A DNA stretch of 64,000 nt from Bathymodiolus thermophilus thioautotrophic gill symbiont (GTDB lineage Bacteria > Pseudomonadota > Gammaproteobacteria > PS1 > Pseudothioglobaceae): the NCBI RefSeq assembly GCF_003711265.1, contig NZ_CP024634.1, positions 434,001-498,000 on the forward strand, written 5' to 3'. Every line of letters begins with the position of its first letter. Position 1 is the stretch's first letter. The translations under genes were made by a program, and so were the position numbers. Positions 16,791 through 24,129 of the stretch are shown here, in pieces. A model generated the notes under the pieces. That model did no database searches. It was not told the DNA's origin and saw nothing but the letters and a program-made list of their open reading frames with translations.

Positions 16791-18197
16791 TTATTTTTTA
16801 GAGGTTAAAGAGCTCCATAAGATTTCAAAAAATTCTTCTAAGTTGTCCCATTTTAATTTAAGGTCATTTAAGGTTGGTTGTGTTTTATAGCAATGAACAT
16901 ATCCATGAAAATTTTGAATAGACAGTAAATTATTTTTATCAGTAGCAACTGTTCTAATATTTTTTAATTGTCTACTAGTGGACAAACCTTCTTGCTCCAT
17001 GTATTGAGAAATGTTAGTTATTTTTCCTGCAAGTTTTGTGTTATCTGAAAAAGTTTCTCCTTTTCTCTTCTCCCAAAAATAATCAATATTTATTTCCAAA
17101 AACACTCTGAACAAAACTCCGATAGCATTTGGAACTGAACTATTTGTATCATCAATAAGTAAATTATCTCTCAACTCACGATAAATATTGTTGATTTTTT
17201 TTTCGTTAATATTTAAGCGACATGTTTTTGGAATAAGATAATTTCTCGAGGTGCTTTTAGGATTTATTTTTGTTTTCTTTTTCTTTGGAAAAATATCAGT
17301 AGATTTTTCTCCGAATAAATTATGAGTAGTGTTTTTTTGAATTTCTTTATCTACTTTTTTGGAATCATTATTTTGAATTGATTTTAAATACTCTTCTTTT
17401 TCCTTATTTGTATTTAAAGAGCGTGAATCAATTTTGTTTCCAGAGAAGTCTTCTTTCTTAAGAACATTTAAAATTATCACTTTCAATTTATCTTTGAAAT
17501 TTGAATCTGTAATTTCTAACTCACCATCATCTTTTAGGTTAAAACCGTATTCTTTCCATGCAACAGAACTATCCAAAATACGCCAAAAATTTGTTACATA
17601 ACCATGTCCTAGTACCTGATCTTTTAACCCTTCTGGAATATCTAAATCTTTTATAATTTTTGCTATAGCAACTTTAAACTCTTCTTTTTTTGTTGCATTT
17701 CCCCTGCGAACATTGTAATGAGTTCTCTCTTGTTCACCCCAGTTGACTTCGTTATTCCCGTTTACATGTTTTCTTTCTATAAAACGAAAACCTTCTGTTT
17801 TATTTTCTGTAATAAGGCAATCAAACAAAAAATTATCACTAATATTGATTTCTTTTTTTAGTTTTTGAAATTTATTCTTTAAGGTGTTACTCGGAGCTAA
17901 TTCAGGATTATGCAATAATTTGTATACAGTCAAGCGACGATTACCTTCCAATACAATTAACTGTTCATCTGCATTGTAAGTAATTAATTTTTCCAATTGG
18001 GGCAAATCAAAATCTTTTACGATTTCTTTCGCTAAATTTTCAATTTTAAAAATTCCATTTGTACAAAAATATTCAATCAACTCTTTTTCTGATTTATTAA
18101 AATACTTATCAGGAAAACGAGCATTTTCATCCCATAATGACAAATCTTTTAATGATATTTTTTGCTCTTGCCAGTTGATGTTTTCAAAGATATCCAT
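16791..18197 (-). CDS. ParB-like domain protein, first gene of putative defence operon (468 aa)
   Basis: The N-terminal 100 residues look like a ParB/sulfiredoxin-type domain: ISLKDLSLWDENARFP, then LIVLEGNRRLTVYKLL near residue 82, where the GNRR motif is the ParB nucleotide-binding signature. The rest is charged and helical, with a Lys-rich linker (about 285-315) and a C-terminal region I do not recognise. It is not a partition protein by context: no parA lies near, and the gene starts a tight operon with an OLD-like ATPase and an adenine methylase. ParB-like domains can bind or hydrolyse CTP/ATP or nick DNA; which applies here is unknown. Confidence 0.72.
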   Translation of the reverse strand: MDIFENINWQEQKISLKDLSLWDENARFPDKYFNKSEKELIEYFCTNGIFKIENLAKEIVKDFDLPQLEKLITYNADEQLIVLEGNRRLTVYKLLHNPELAPSNTLKNKFQKLKKEINISDNFLFDCLITENKTEGFRFIERKHVNGNNEVNWGEQERTHYNVRRGNATKKEEFKVAIAKIIKDLDIPEGLKDQVLGHGYVTNFWRILDSSVAWKEYGFNLKDDGELEITDSNFKDKLKVIILNVLKKEDFSGNKIDSRSLNTNKEKEEYLKSIQNNDSKKVDKEIQKNTTHNLFGEKSTDIFPKKKKTKINPKSTSRNYLIPKTCRLNINEKKINNIYRELRDNLLIDDTNSSVPNAIGVLFRVFLEINIDYFWEKRKGETFSDNTKLAGKITNISQYMEQEGLSTSRQLKNIRTVATDKNNLLSIQNFHGYVHCYKTQPTLNDLKLKWDNLEEFFEILWSSLTSKK

Positions 18198-18283
18198 AAT
18201 TTATTTTAAAAAACCTGAAAAATACATATTCTACATTACCCCCAAACTCTTGACAACTTTTTAAAATTTCTTATATAGCCCTA

Positions 18284-19460
18284 TTTAAGAAGCCCCCACC
18301 TTTTCTCGATTTAATTTTACACGCTCCCAATACACATCCATTGGTTTTCTATACCCCCAATGTTTCATGGAATCTTTGATGATTGTAAAACTCAATATAA
18401 TCATCCACATTAACGATCAACTCACGAATAGATTGATACTCGTTCAGATAAACTCTTTCACATTTTGCACTTCGCCAAAAGCGCTCAATGTAGATATTAT
18501 CTGTGGCCCTGCCTTTGCCATTCACAGATATTTGAATACCTAAATTTTTTGGTCGTTTAGCGTGTATCTCACTGGTGCATTGGTTACCTTGATCGGTATT
18601 AAATATCTCTGGATGTGGGTGCTTTTCTAAAGCGTCATTGAGTACACTCATCACTAACTGAGAATCCATAGTGCTGGATATCCTGTGCGATAGCACCGCT
18701 TTAGAATGCCAATTAATAATAGCTGCCATATACATCATACCGCCTGCAACCTTGATATAAGTGATGCCTGTAGACCAAACTTGATTAGCATGATTGATAC
18801 CAAGACCTTGAAGCTTGTAATTGTACTTCTTGTGCGTTTTGATTGGTATGGTCGTTGACTGCTAATACTGCTTTTAAGTCCAGTTCTTAACGATAGCGTG
18901 CAACGGTGTTTAGGCTTACTTTGTAGCCGTCTTCAAGTAATTGTTGATGTACTTTTTTTTCGCCGTAAATAGGTATGTGTTCAAACACTTTGGTAATGTG
19001 GTTTTTGATGGCTTGCTTAGTGTTGTTTGTTTTTGACTTGTAATATAAGCCACTTCTGCTAATGCCCAATAATTGACATTGATAATTAACGGATAAAGAA
19101 GATGAAGATGGCTTGAAATTAACTAACTGCTTGAGATTAGATGAGTCCAAGCTTTTTAGCTTTTTTTTGCTGGACACTCCCTCCCTGCTGTTACTTTACC
19201 TTAAGGTAGTTAGACGCTCATTCTGTTGCTGTGCTTTGACAAGTTCTTCTTTGTGTTCTTTAACAGCTTTAGAGGGCTCTATGGCAATTTCTGCGTTAGT
19301 AAAAAAGGTTTTCTTTTAATTTTGTAGGTTCTGAGGAAGGGTATTGCTTGCTAGCAATCTGCACTAAGGTTTGTTCGTTTTGCAATAATTCAAGTGTGAG
19401 TTTAGCCTTGAATGCAGATATGTATTTGGTTCGTTTTTTTACCCATCTTTTTACTCCGAT
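18284..19460 (-). pseudogene. Decayed IS3-family insertion sequence (orfA and orfB remnants)
   Basis: Reading on the minus strand, an orfA fragment (KKRTKYISAFKAKLTLELL, about 19300-19440) runs to a stop. An orfB start region (18887-19177, LLGISRSGLYYKSKT) is followed, in another frame, by the integrase core (18349-18860). The core keeps Asp in FNTDQGNQCTS and Glu in IERFWRSAKCE, but the first catalytic Asp is replaced by Gly (VWSTGITYI, where D is normal). A +1 frameshift in a G run near 18353 moves the C-terminus (YRKPMDVYWERVKLN) out of frame. With at least three lesions it cannot move itself. It sits upstream of the ParB-like operon, within an accessory island. Confidence 0.85.
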
Positions 19461-19667
19461 TTTTTTGTTTAGTTTAACGGGTTTGGAATAAGAAAAATTA
19501 AATTGTTGTCTGGAATTGTTGGGGTTTTATAATAATGAAACTCAATATTTTATCTCTATTTTAATTAGATTTTTATATGCTCAGACCAAGAAAAAATTAC
19601 CTTTATTGGGTAAAAAAACTTGATTATTGGATAAAATCAGATAATTATTTGACTATTATTTATTTCA
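19461..19667. other. AT-rich spacer upstream of the Fic gene
   Basis: Nothing specific is seen apart from AT-rich sequence that presumably contains the Fic promoter. No clear -35/-10 pair could be chosen. Confidence 0.4.
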
Positions 19668-20717
19668 ATGGACTTAAAAACCTTAAACATCACCCCTGAA
19701 TTATTAAAAATAATCGCTGAACTTGATGAATTTAATGGCGGTTGGAAAATGCAAAATAACCTTGACCCTGATTTTTTGTCCCGTCTTCGTCATGTGGCTA
19801 CTATTGAAAGCATTGGATCCTCCACTCGTATTGAGGGGTCAAAATTAACTGATAATGAAATTGAATCTTTGCTTAGTGAAGTTAAAAAACAATCTTTTAG
19901 CCATAGAGATGAGCAAGAAGTAGCTGGATATTCTGAAATAATGGAAACCATATTTACTAATTTTGAACATATTGAAATTAGTGAAAATTATATTAAGCAA
20001 CTACATATTATCTTGCTTAGACATTCAGATAAAGACATTCGGCATCGTGGCGAATATAAAAAACACTCTAATGGTGTTGAGGCTTTTAATGAATTGGGTA
20101 AAAATTTAGGTGTGGTTTTTGAAACTACCTCAGCTTTTGATACGCCTAGAAAAATGCAAGAATTGATATATTGGGCTAGAGAATCCTTGAGTGATAAGAG
20201 CTATCACCCCCTCATTATAATTGCCGTATTTAATTTGGTATTTTTAGCCATCCATCCTTTTCAAGATGGAAATGGAAGGCTTTCACGCAGTCTAGTGTCT
20301 TTGTTAATGCTTAAAGCGGGTTATGGTTATATCCCTTATAGCTCGCTTGAAAGTATTGTTGAAAAAAACAAAGATGGTTATTATCTTGCTCTGCAACGAA
20401 CTCAAAAAACACTCCAATCAAAAACCGACTGGCTACCTTGGTTAAACTTCTTTTTTCGCTCGTTAAAACGGCAAAAAGACCATTTACAAACTAAGACCAA
20501 TAATGTTGAAAAATACAGTCACCTGCCTCAAGAAAGTGTGATTATTATGCAATACTTAGAAAAACATAATCGCATTACAATTGCTGAGGCGAGTAATATA
20601 ATTACCACCATCTCTAAACCAAGTGTTAAAAATAGGTTGAGCGAATTGGTTAAACTGGGTTTAGTTGCCCGCAACGGAAAAGCAAGAGGAACATGGTATA
20701 GTAAAAAATTAAACTAA
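19668..20717 (+). CDS. Fic-domain AMPylator-type protein with C-terminal winged helix (349 aa)
   Basis: The core Fic motif HPFQDGNGRLSR (about residues 198-209) is complete, including the catalytic His. An N-terminal inhibitory motif STRIEG (about 52-57, S/TxxxEG type) marks it as a class II Fic protein that restrains itself. A Fic_N-like segment precedes it, and a C-terminal winged-helix region (ITIAEASNIITTISKPSVKNRLSEL split over about 300-325) suggests DNA binding. Fic enzymes transfer AMP or other nucleotides to target proteins; the target is unknown. It is a lone gene in the accessory island, followed directly by a MITE-like repeat. Length and layout match chromosomal Fic/DOC family proteins rather than a toxin-antitoxin pair. 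Confidence 0.9.
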   Translation: MDLKTLNITPELLKIIAELDEFNGGWKMQNNLDPDFLSRLRHVATIESIGSSTRIEGSKLTDNEIESLLSEVKKQSFSHRDEQEVAGYSEIMETIFTNFEHIEISENYIKQLHIILLRHSDKDIRHRGEYKKHSNGVEAFNELGKNLGVVFETTSAFDTPRKMQELIYWARESLSDKSYHPLIIIAVFNLVFLAIHPFQDGNGRLSRSLVSLLMLKAGYGYIPYSSLESIVEKNKDGYYLALQRTQKTLQSKTDWLPWLNFFFRSLKRQKDHLQTKTNNVEKYSHLPQESVIIMQYLEKHNRITIAEASNIITTISKPSVKNRLSELVKLGLVARNGKARGTWYSKKLN

Positions 20718-20720
20718 TTT

Positions 20721-20880
20721 GAGGCCTTTGCATAAATATGGATGATTAGCAAAATTCAATTTTTGCCCACTTGGTGATTTTCTTAAACCTTGTCTAGCAA
20801 GGCTAAGGCTGGGTTTAAAAAATTACCAAGTGGGTGAAAAGTAGGTTCTTGATGATTATTTATATTTATGCAAAGGTCTC
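20721..20880. repeat. MITE-like palindromic repeat, family A (full copy)
   Basis: The outer inverted repeats are GAGGCCTTTGCATAAATAT and ATATTTATGCAAAGGTCTC. An inner pair built on CCACTTGGTGATTTTCTTAAACC and its complement makes the whole 160 bp a near-palindrome. No coding content. Related copies lie at 22497, 33100, 38143, 39219 and 44036, with fragments elsewhere. Confidence 0.85.
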
Positions 20881-20889
20881 AATTTATAT

Positions 20890-21354
20890 TTTAATGCGAT
20901 TTTTATGCGTTCAGACTAAACAAAAACCATTGCTATCAGCCAATACTTTGAAACGGTAGAGGGCTTGTTCTCAGCTAATACAAGAATGGGCAGAAAAGAG
21001 TTATGGCATCGCAATCCACTTAGGATTGATGATTCTAGCCCGTCTTTTAAGGTGGATGATGAGTTTAATTACATTGGGCTAACTACTAAAAAAAATATTG
21101 AATTTTTTTGGCTATCAACTACTGGAATTTTTACTCAGCACTGTTACTCAACATCAAGCCAAGCCTATTATCTCTGAAAACCCTCCTGAGGGCATTATTA
21201 GAGTCAAAGAGGTGTCAAGTATGGCAGAGCGCTATCAAGAGCCACTTTATGGCGGTTAGAGAATAAAGGTGAGTTTCCAAAACGAGTAAGCCTTAGTGGA
21301 AACAGCGTAGGCTGGAAACTCAGTGAAATAAAACAGTGGATTGACGAGCAATAG
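20890..21354 (+). pseudogene. Frameshifted AlpA-like (prophage/island) regulator
   Basis: The 3' end reads LSRATLWRLENKGEFPKRVS and then GNSVGWKLSEIKQWIDEQ and stop at 21354. This is the classic AlpA helix-turn-helix pattern with the GEFP and GW motifs. The preceding segment IIRVKEVSSMA belongs to the same domain but lies in another frame (shift near 21222). Further upstream, FGYQLLEFLLSTVTQHQAKP continues from QYFETVEGLFSANTRMG after another shift near 21105. So this is one gene with an unrecognised N-terminal part and an AlpA-type C-terminus, broken at two places. AlpA-like regulators typically control integrase genes of islands, which fits its place next to a tRNA gene. Confidence 0.7.
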
Positions 21355-21454
21355 AGAAAATTTATTGTGCATACATACTGGTATACATTTTCAATCTATT
21401 AACATCAATTATAATATAAGCCTTTGATTTAAAACAAGGTTATAATAAAGAATA

Positions 21455-21541
21455 TGGTGCCCGGGGCCGGAATCGAACCGGCACGCCCGTGAAGGCGCAG
21501 GATTTTAAGTCCTGTGTGTCTACCAATTTCACCACCCGGGC
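21455..21541 (-). tRNA. tRNA-Leu (anticodon UAA)
   Basis: The minus strand starts GCCCGGGTGG and ends CCCGGGCACCA, giving a perfect acceptor stem with encoded CCA (21455-21457). The anticodon stem CAGGA/TCCTG encloses loop CTTAAAA with anticodon TAA. A long variable arm (TGCGCCTTCACGGGCGT) and TTCGATTCC T-loop fit a class II leucine tRNA. Its 3' end points at the accessory island, as expected for an integration site. Confidence 0.95.
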
Positions 21542-21634
21542 AATAAATGTTTAATTGTTATAGACACATTAAAAAGAGGAAATTATATACTAAGCGTCGG
21601 TAAAATTCCATTCTTTTGTAGGATAGATAATAAA

Positions 21635-21865
21635 ATGGGGATTATTAAAGTGCTTCCGTTTGTTTTGTTGGCGGTGGGGATGTTTTTGGTGTTTAAAAAA
21701 ATTAGGCAGGTACCGAGTGAAATGACGACGAAGTCGCCCAGTCGTAAAATGTTGGGGTGTTGTGTTTGTGAAACGCACATTCCTGAGCGTGAGGCGATTA
21801 TGTATAGAGATAAGGTGTATTGTTCTGAGGCACATTTAAAACAAGGATTAGGAGAAGACGAATGA
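21635..21865 (+). CDS. PP0621-family small membrane-anchored Cys protein (76 aa)
   Basis: An N-terminal hydrophobic helix (about residues 3-22) is followed by a short cytosolic domain with CCVCETHIPEREA and VYCSEAH. This Cys/His pattern, typical of the PP0621 family, may bind a metal. The stop overlaps the start of yciB by 4 bp (ATGA), so the two genes are probably cotranscribed and translationally coupled. The biochemical role of this family is not known. Confidence 0.75.
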   Translation: MGIIKVLPFVLLAVGMFLVFKKIRQVPSEMTTKSPSRKMLGCCVCETHIPEREAIMYRDKVYCSEAHLKQGLGEDE

Positions 21866-22512
21866 AGTTATTGTTAGATTTTTTACCGATTGCATTATTT
21901 TTTATTGCGTATAAGTCAATGGGATTGTATGCGGCGATTTATGCGATGATTGCGGCGAGTGTAGTGCAGGTATTGGTGGCTCGGTGGCGTACGGGTAAGT
22001 TTGAGAAGATGCAGGTGATTACTTTGGCTTTGTTGGTGGTGTTTGGCGGGGTAACGCTGGCAGTGCGGGATCCGGCGTTTTTAATGTGGAAGGTGAGTGT
22101 GTTGTATGTGGTGTTTGCTTTGGCATTGATTGGCAGTTTGTGGATTGGTGACAAGTCGTTAATGCAGAGGGCGCTGGGTAAGGAGTTGGATTTGCCTGAT
22201 TCGGTTTGGCGGTGGCTTACTTGGTTGTGGGGGCTGGGCTTTGTGGGGATTGCGATTGTGAACGGGTATTTTGTGCGATTGGCATTGGCAACCAGAGAAG
22301 AATTGTTTGCTATGACCACATTGGATAAGAAGATAGAATTGACAGAATTGGATTGTGTTACTACCGCTGCGGTGCAGTTGTGTCAGAATGCACAGCAGGC
22401 AGAAGAATCTTGGGTGAACTTCAAATTATTTGGCACAATGGGATTGACTTTGATATTGATTGTTATTACCGTTATTTTTATAAGTAAATACATTAAGAGA
22501 CCTTATGAATAA
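21862..22512 (+). CDS. yciB: Septation protein A / YciB-like inner membrane protein (216 aa)
   Basis: The N-terminus MKLLLDFLPIALFFIAYK is diagnostic of YciB (IspZ/IspA), a multi-pass inner-membrane protein linked to cell-envelope synthesis and septation. Five or more hydrophobic segments are visible, with IGDKSLMQRALG as a conserved loop. It is longer than E. coli YciB (about 180 residues) because of an insert around residues 145-185 holding two Cys. The last codons (R-P-Y-E-stop) lie within the left end of a MITE-like repeat, so the repeat insertion appears to have reset the C-terminus. Coupled to the upstream PP0621-like gene. Confidence 0.85.
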   Translation: MKLLLDFLPIALFFIAYKSMGLYAAIYAMIAASVVQVLVARWRTGKFEKMQVITLALLVVFGGVTLAVRDPAFLMWKVSVLYVVFALALIGSLWIGDKSLMQRALGKELDLPDSVWRWLTWLWGLGFVGIAIVNGYFVRLALATREELFAMTTLDKKIELTELDCVTTAAVQLCQNAQQAEESWVNFKLFGTMGLTLILIVITVIFISKYIKRPYE

Positions 22513-22648
22513 TCATCAAGAATCCACTTTTCACCCACTTAGTGATTTTTTAAACCCAGCCTTAGCCCTGCTAGGGCAAGATTTAAGAAAGTCACCAAGT
22601 GAGCAAAAATTGAATTCTGCTAATCATCCATATTTATGCAAAGGCCTC
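22497..22648. repeat. MITE-like repeat, family A, between yciB and gcvT
   Basis: It starts GAGACCTTATGAATAATC, with about 10 bp of the left inverted repeat deleted, and ends ATATTTATGCAAAGGCCTC. The left end encodes the last residues and stop of yciB. The right end is 2 bp ahead of GGAG, the gcvT ribosome-binding site. The palindrome would form a strong hairpin in any transcript crossing it. Confidence 0.85.
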
Positions 22649-22659
22649 AAGGAGAAAGT

Positions 22660-23736
22660 ATGAAACACACACCTTTATATCAAGCGCACTTAGATGCGGG
22701 TGGAAAAATGGTTGATTTTGGTGGCTGGGAGATGCCGTTGAATTATGGTTCACAATTAGAAGAGCATAATCAAGTGCGAAAGGATGCAGGGATGTTTGAT
22801 GTATCGCACATGACAGTGGTGGACTTTAAGGGCAGTGAGGCGAAAAAGTTCTTGCAAATTTTGATTGCTAACGATGTTGATAAATTAAAAACACCAGGCA
22901 AGGCGCTGTATAGTTGCATGCTGAATGAAGCAGGTGGCGTGGTAGATGATTTGATTGTTTATTATCAAAATGACACCGATTATCGAATGGTAATTAACGC
23001 CGGCACGACAGAAAAAGACATTGCTTGGATTGAAGCACAAGCACAAGGGTTTGAGGTATTTGTTGAGCCAAAATTTGAGTTGGCAATGATTGCAGTGCAA
23101 GGGCCAAATGCAAGGGAAAAGGTTTACCAAGCAATGAATGGCGTGGAAGAAATTTGCGGTCAATTAAAGCCGTTTAATGCCGCCAGTGTGGGAAATTTGT
23201 TGATTGCCAGAACAGGGTACACGGGCGAAGATGGGTTTGAGATTATGTTGCCTGAAAAATCTGTTGAATTTACCTGGAAAATGTTATTAGAAGCAGGTGT
23301 CAAGCCCTGTGGATTGGGCGCTAGAGATACATTGCGTTTAGAGGCAGGGATGAGTTTGTACGGTGCAGAAATGAGCGAAACAGTTTCACCATTAGCAGCG
23401 GCTTTGACTTGGACGGTGGATTTGACAGATGAAAATCGTCAATTTGTAGGGCGTGAGGCATTAGAAAAATTAAAGCACAAGGGAGTAGATAAAACCATTG
23501 TAGGCTTGGTGTTAGAAGGCAAAGGTGTAATTCGCAATCATCAAAAAGTAATGACCAATTTGGGAGAAGGCGAGGTAACTTCAGGCACTTTTTCACCAAC
23601 AATGGGTAAAGCGATTGCGCTTGCTAGCGTGCCAAAAGGAGCGCAAGGATTGTGCGAAATTGAGATGCGTAATAAGAAAGTATCGGCTAAAATAGTCAAA
23701 CCGCCTTTTGTTCGAAATGGCAAGATATTAGTTTAG
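22660..23736 (+). CDS. gcvT: Aminomethyltransferase, glycine cleavage T protein (358 aa)
   Basis: GcvT moves the methylene unit from aminomethyl-lipoyl GcvH to tetrahydrofolate. Family features are [14 protein letters not shown] near the N-terminus, [12 protein letters not shown], and [13 protein letters not shown] (about 188-200), with the C-terminal [17 protein letters not shown] region. The ATG at 22660 is chosen because GGAG lies 5 bp upstream and [11 protein letters not shown] is the usual start. An in-frame ATG at 22636 falls inside the MITE repeat and adds eight residues of repeat sequence. gcvH follows 9 bp later; gcvP is not nearby. Confidence 0.95.
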   Translation: MKHTPLYQAHLDAGGKMVDFGGWEMPLNYGSQLEEHNQVRKDAGMFDVSHMTVVDFKGSEAKKFLQILIANDVDKLKTPGKALYSCMLNEAGGVVDDLIVYYQNDTDYRMVINAGTTEKDIAWIEAQAQGFEVFVEPKFELAMIAVQGPNAREKVYQAMNGVEEICGQLKPFNAASVGNLLIARTGYTGEDGFEIMLPEKSVEFTWKMLLEAGVKPCGLGARDTLRLEAGMSLYGAEMSETVSPLAAALTWTVDLTDENRQFVGREALEKLKHKGVDKTIVGLVLEGKGVIRNHQKVMTNLGEGEVTSGTFSPTMGKAIALASVPKGAQGLCEIEMRNKKVSAKIVKPPFVRNGKILV

Positions 23737-23745
23737 GAGAAAAAT

Positions 23746-24120
23746 ATGAGCGAAGTTAGAGACGATAGACAATATACCAAAACCCACGAGTGGATTTTAG
23801 ACAATGGCGATGGCACTTATACAATGGGCGTTACCGACCATGCTCAGGCGCTATTGGGCGATATGGTATTTGTTGAATTACCCAGTGCAGGCGATGAAGC
23901 ATCGGCTGCAGATGAATTTTGTGTTGTAGAATCCGTGAAAGCGGCAAGTGGTGTATATGCGCCTACTGATTTGGAAGTTGTTGAAGCAAACGAGACCCTT
24001 GATGATGAGCCAGAATTGGTGAACACCAGTTGTTATGATAATGGCTGGTTGGTGAAATTTAAGTCAGATGCAATTGATGGCTTGATGGATGCTGATGCTT
24101 ATAACGCAACACTAGACTAA
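23746..24120 (+). CDS. gcvH: Glycine cleavage system H protein (124 aa)
   Basis: Lipoyl-carrying shuttle protein of the glycine cleavage system. The lipoyl-lysine motif is [16 protein letters not shown] (Lys about residue 65), and the typical N-terminal Y-T-K-T-H-E-W and [20 protein letters not shown] segments are present. Standard length. AGGAG precedes the ATG. Cotranscribed with gcvT, and probably with the RNase gene 9 bp downstream. Confidence 0.95.
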   Translation: MSEVRDDRQYTKTHEWILDNGDGTYTMGVTDHAQALLGDMVFVELPSAGDEASAADEFCVVESVKAASGVYAPTDLEVVEANETLDDEPELVNTSCYDNGWLVKFKSDAIDGLMDADAYNATLD

Positions 24121-24129
24121 CCCCCTGCA

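Noticed and set aside
16791-18197. Chromosome-partition ParB
   Set aside because: There is no parA or parS context, and only the N-terminal domain resembles ParB; the operon partners point to another role.
21455-21541. Search for a direct repeat of the tRNA-Leu 3' end marking the far border of the island
   Set aside because: I saw no second copy of the CCGGGGCCGG-type sequence between 12 and 21 kb, so no attachment site is claimed.
22636-22659. Upstream in-frame ATG for gcvT
   Set aside because: It lies within the MITE end, and GGAG at 22651 serves the ATG at 22660.
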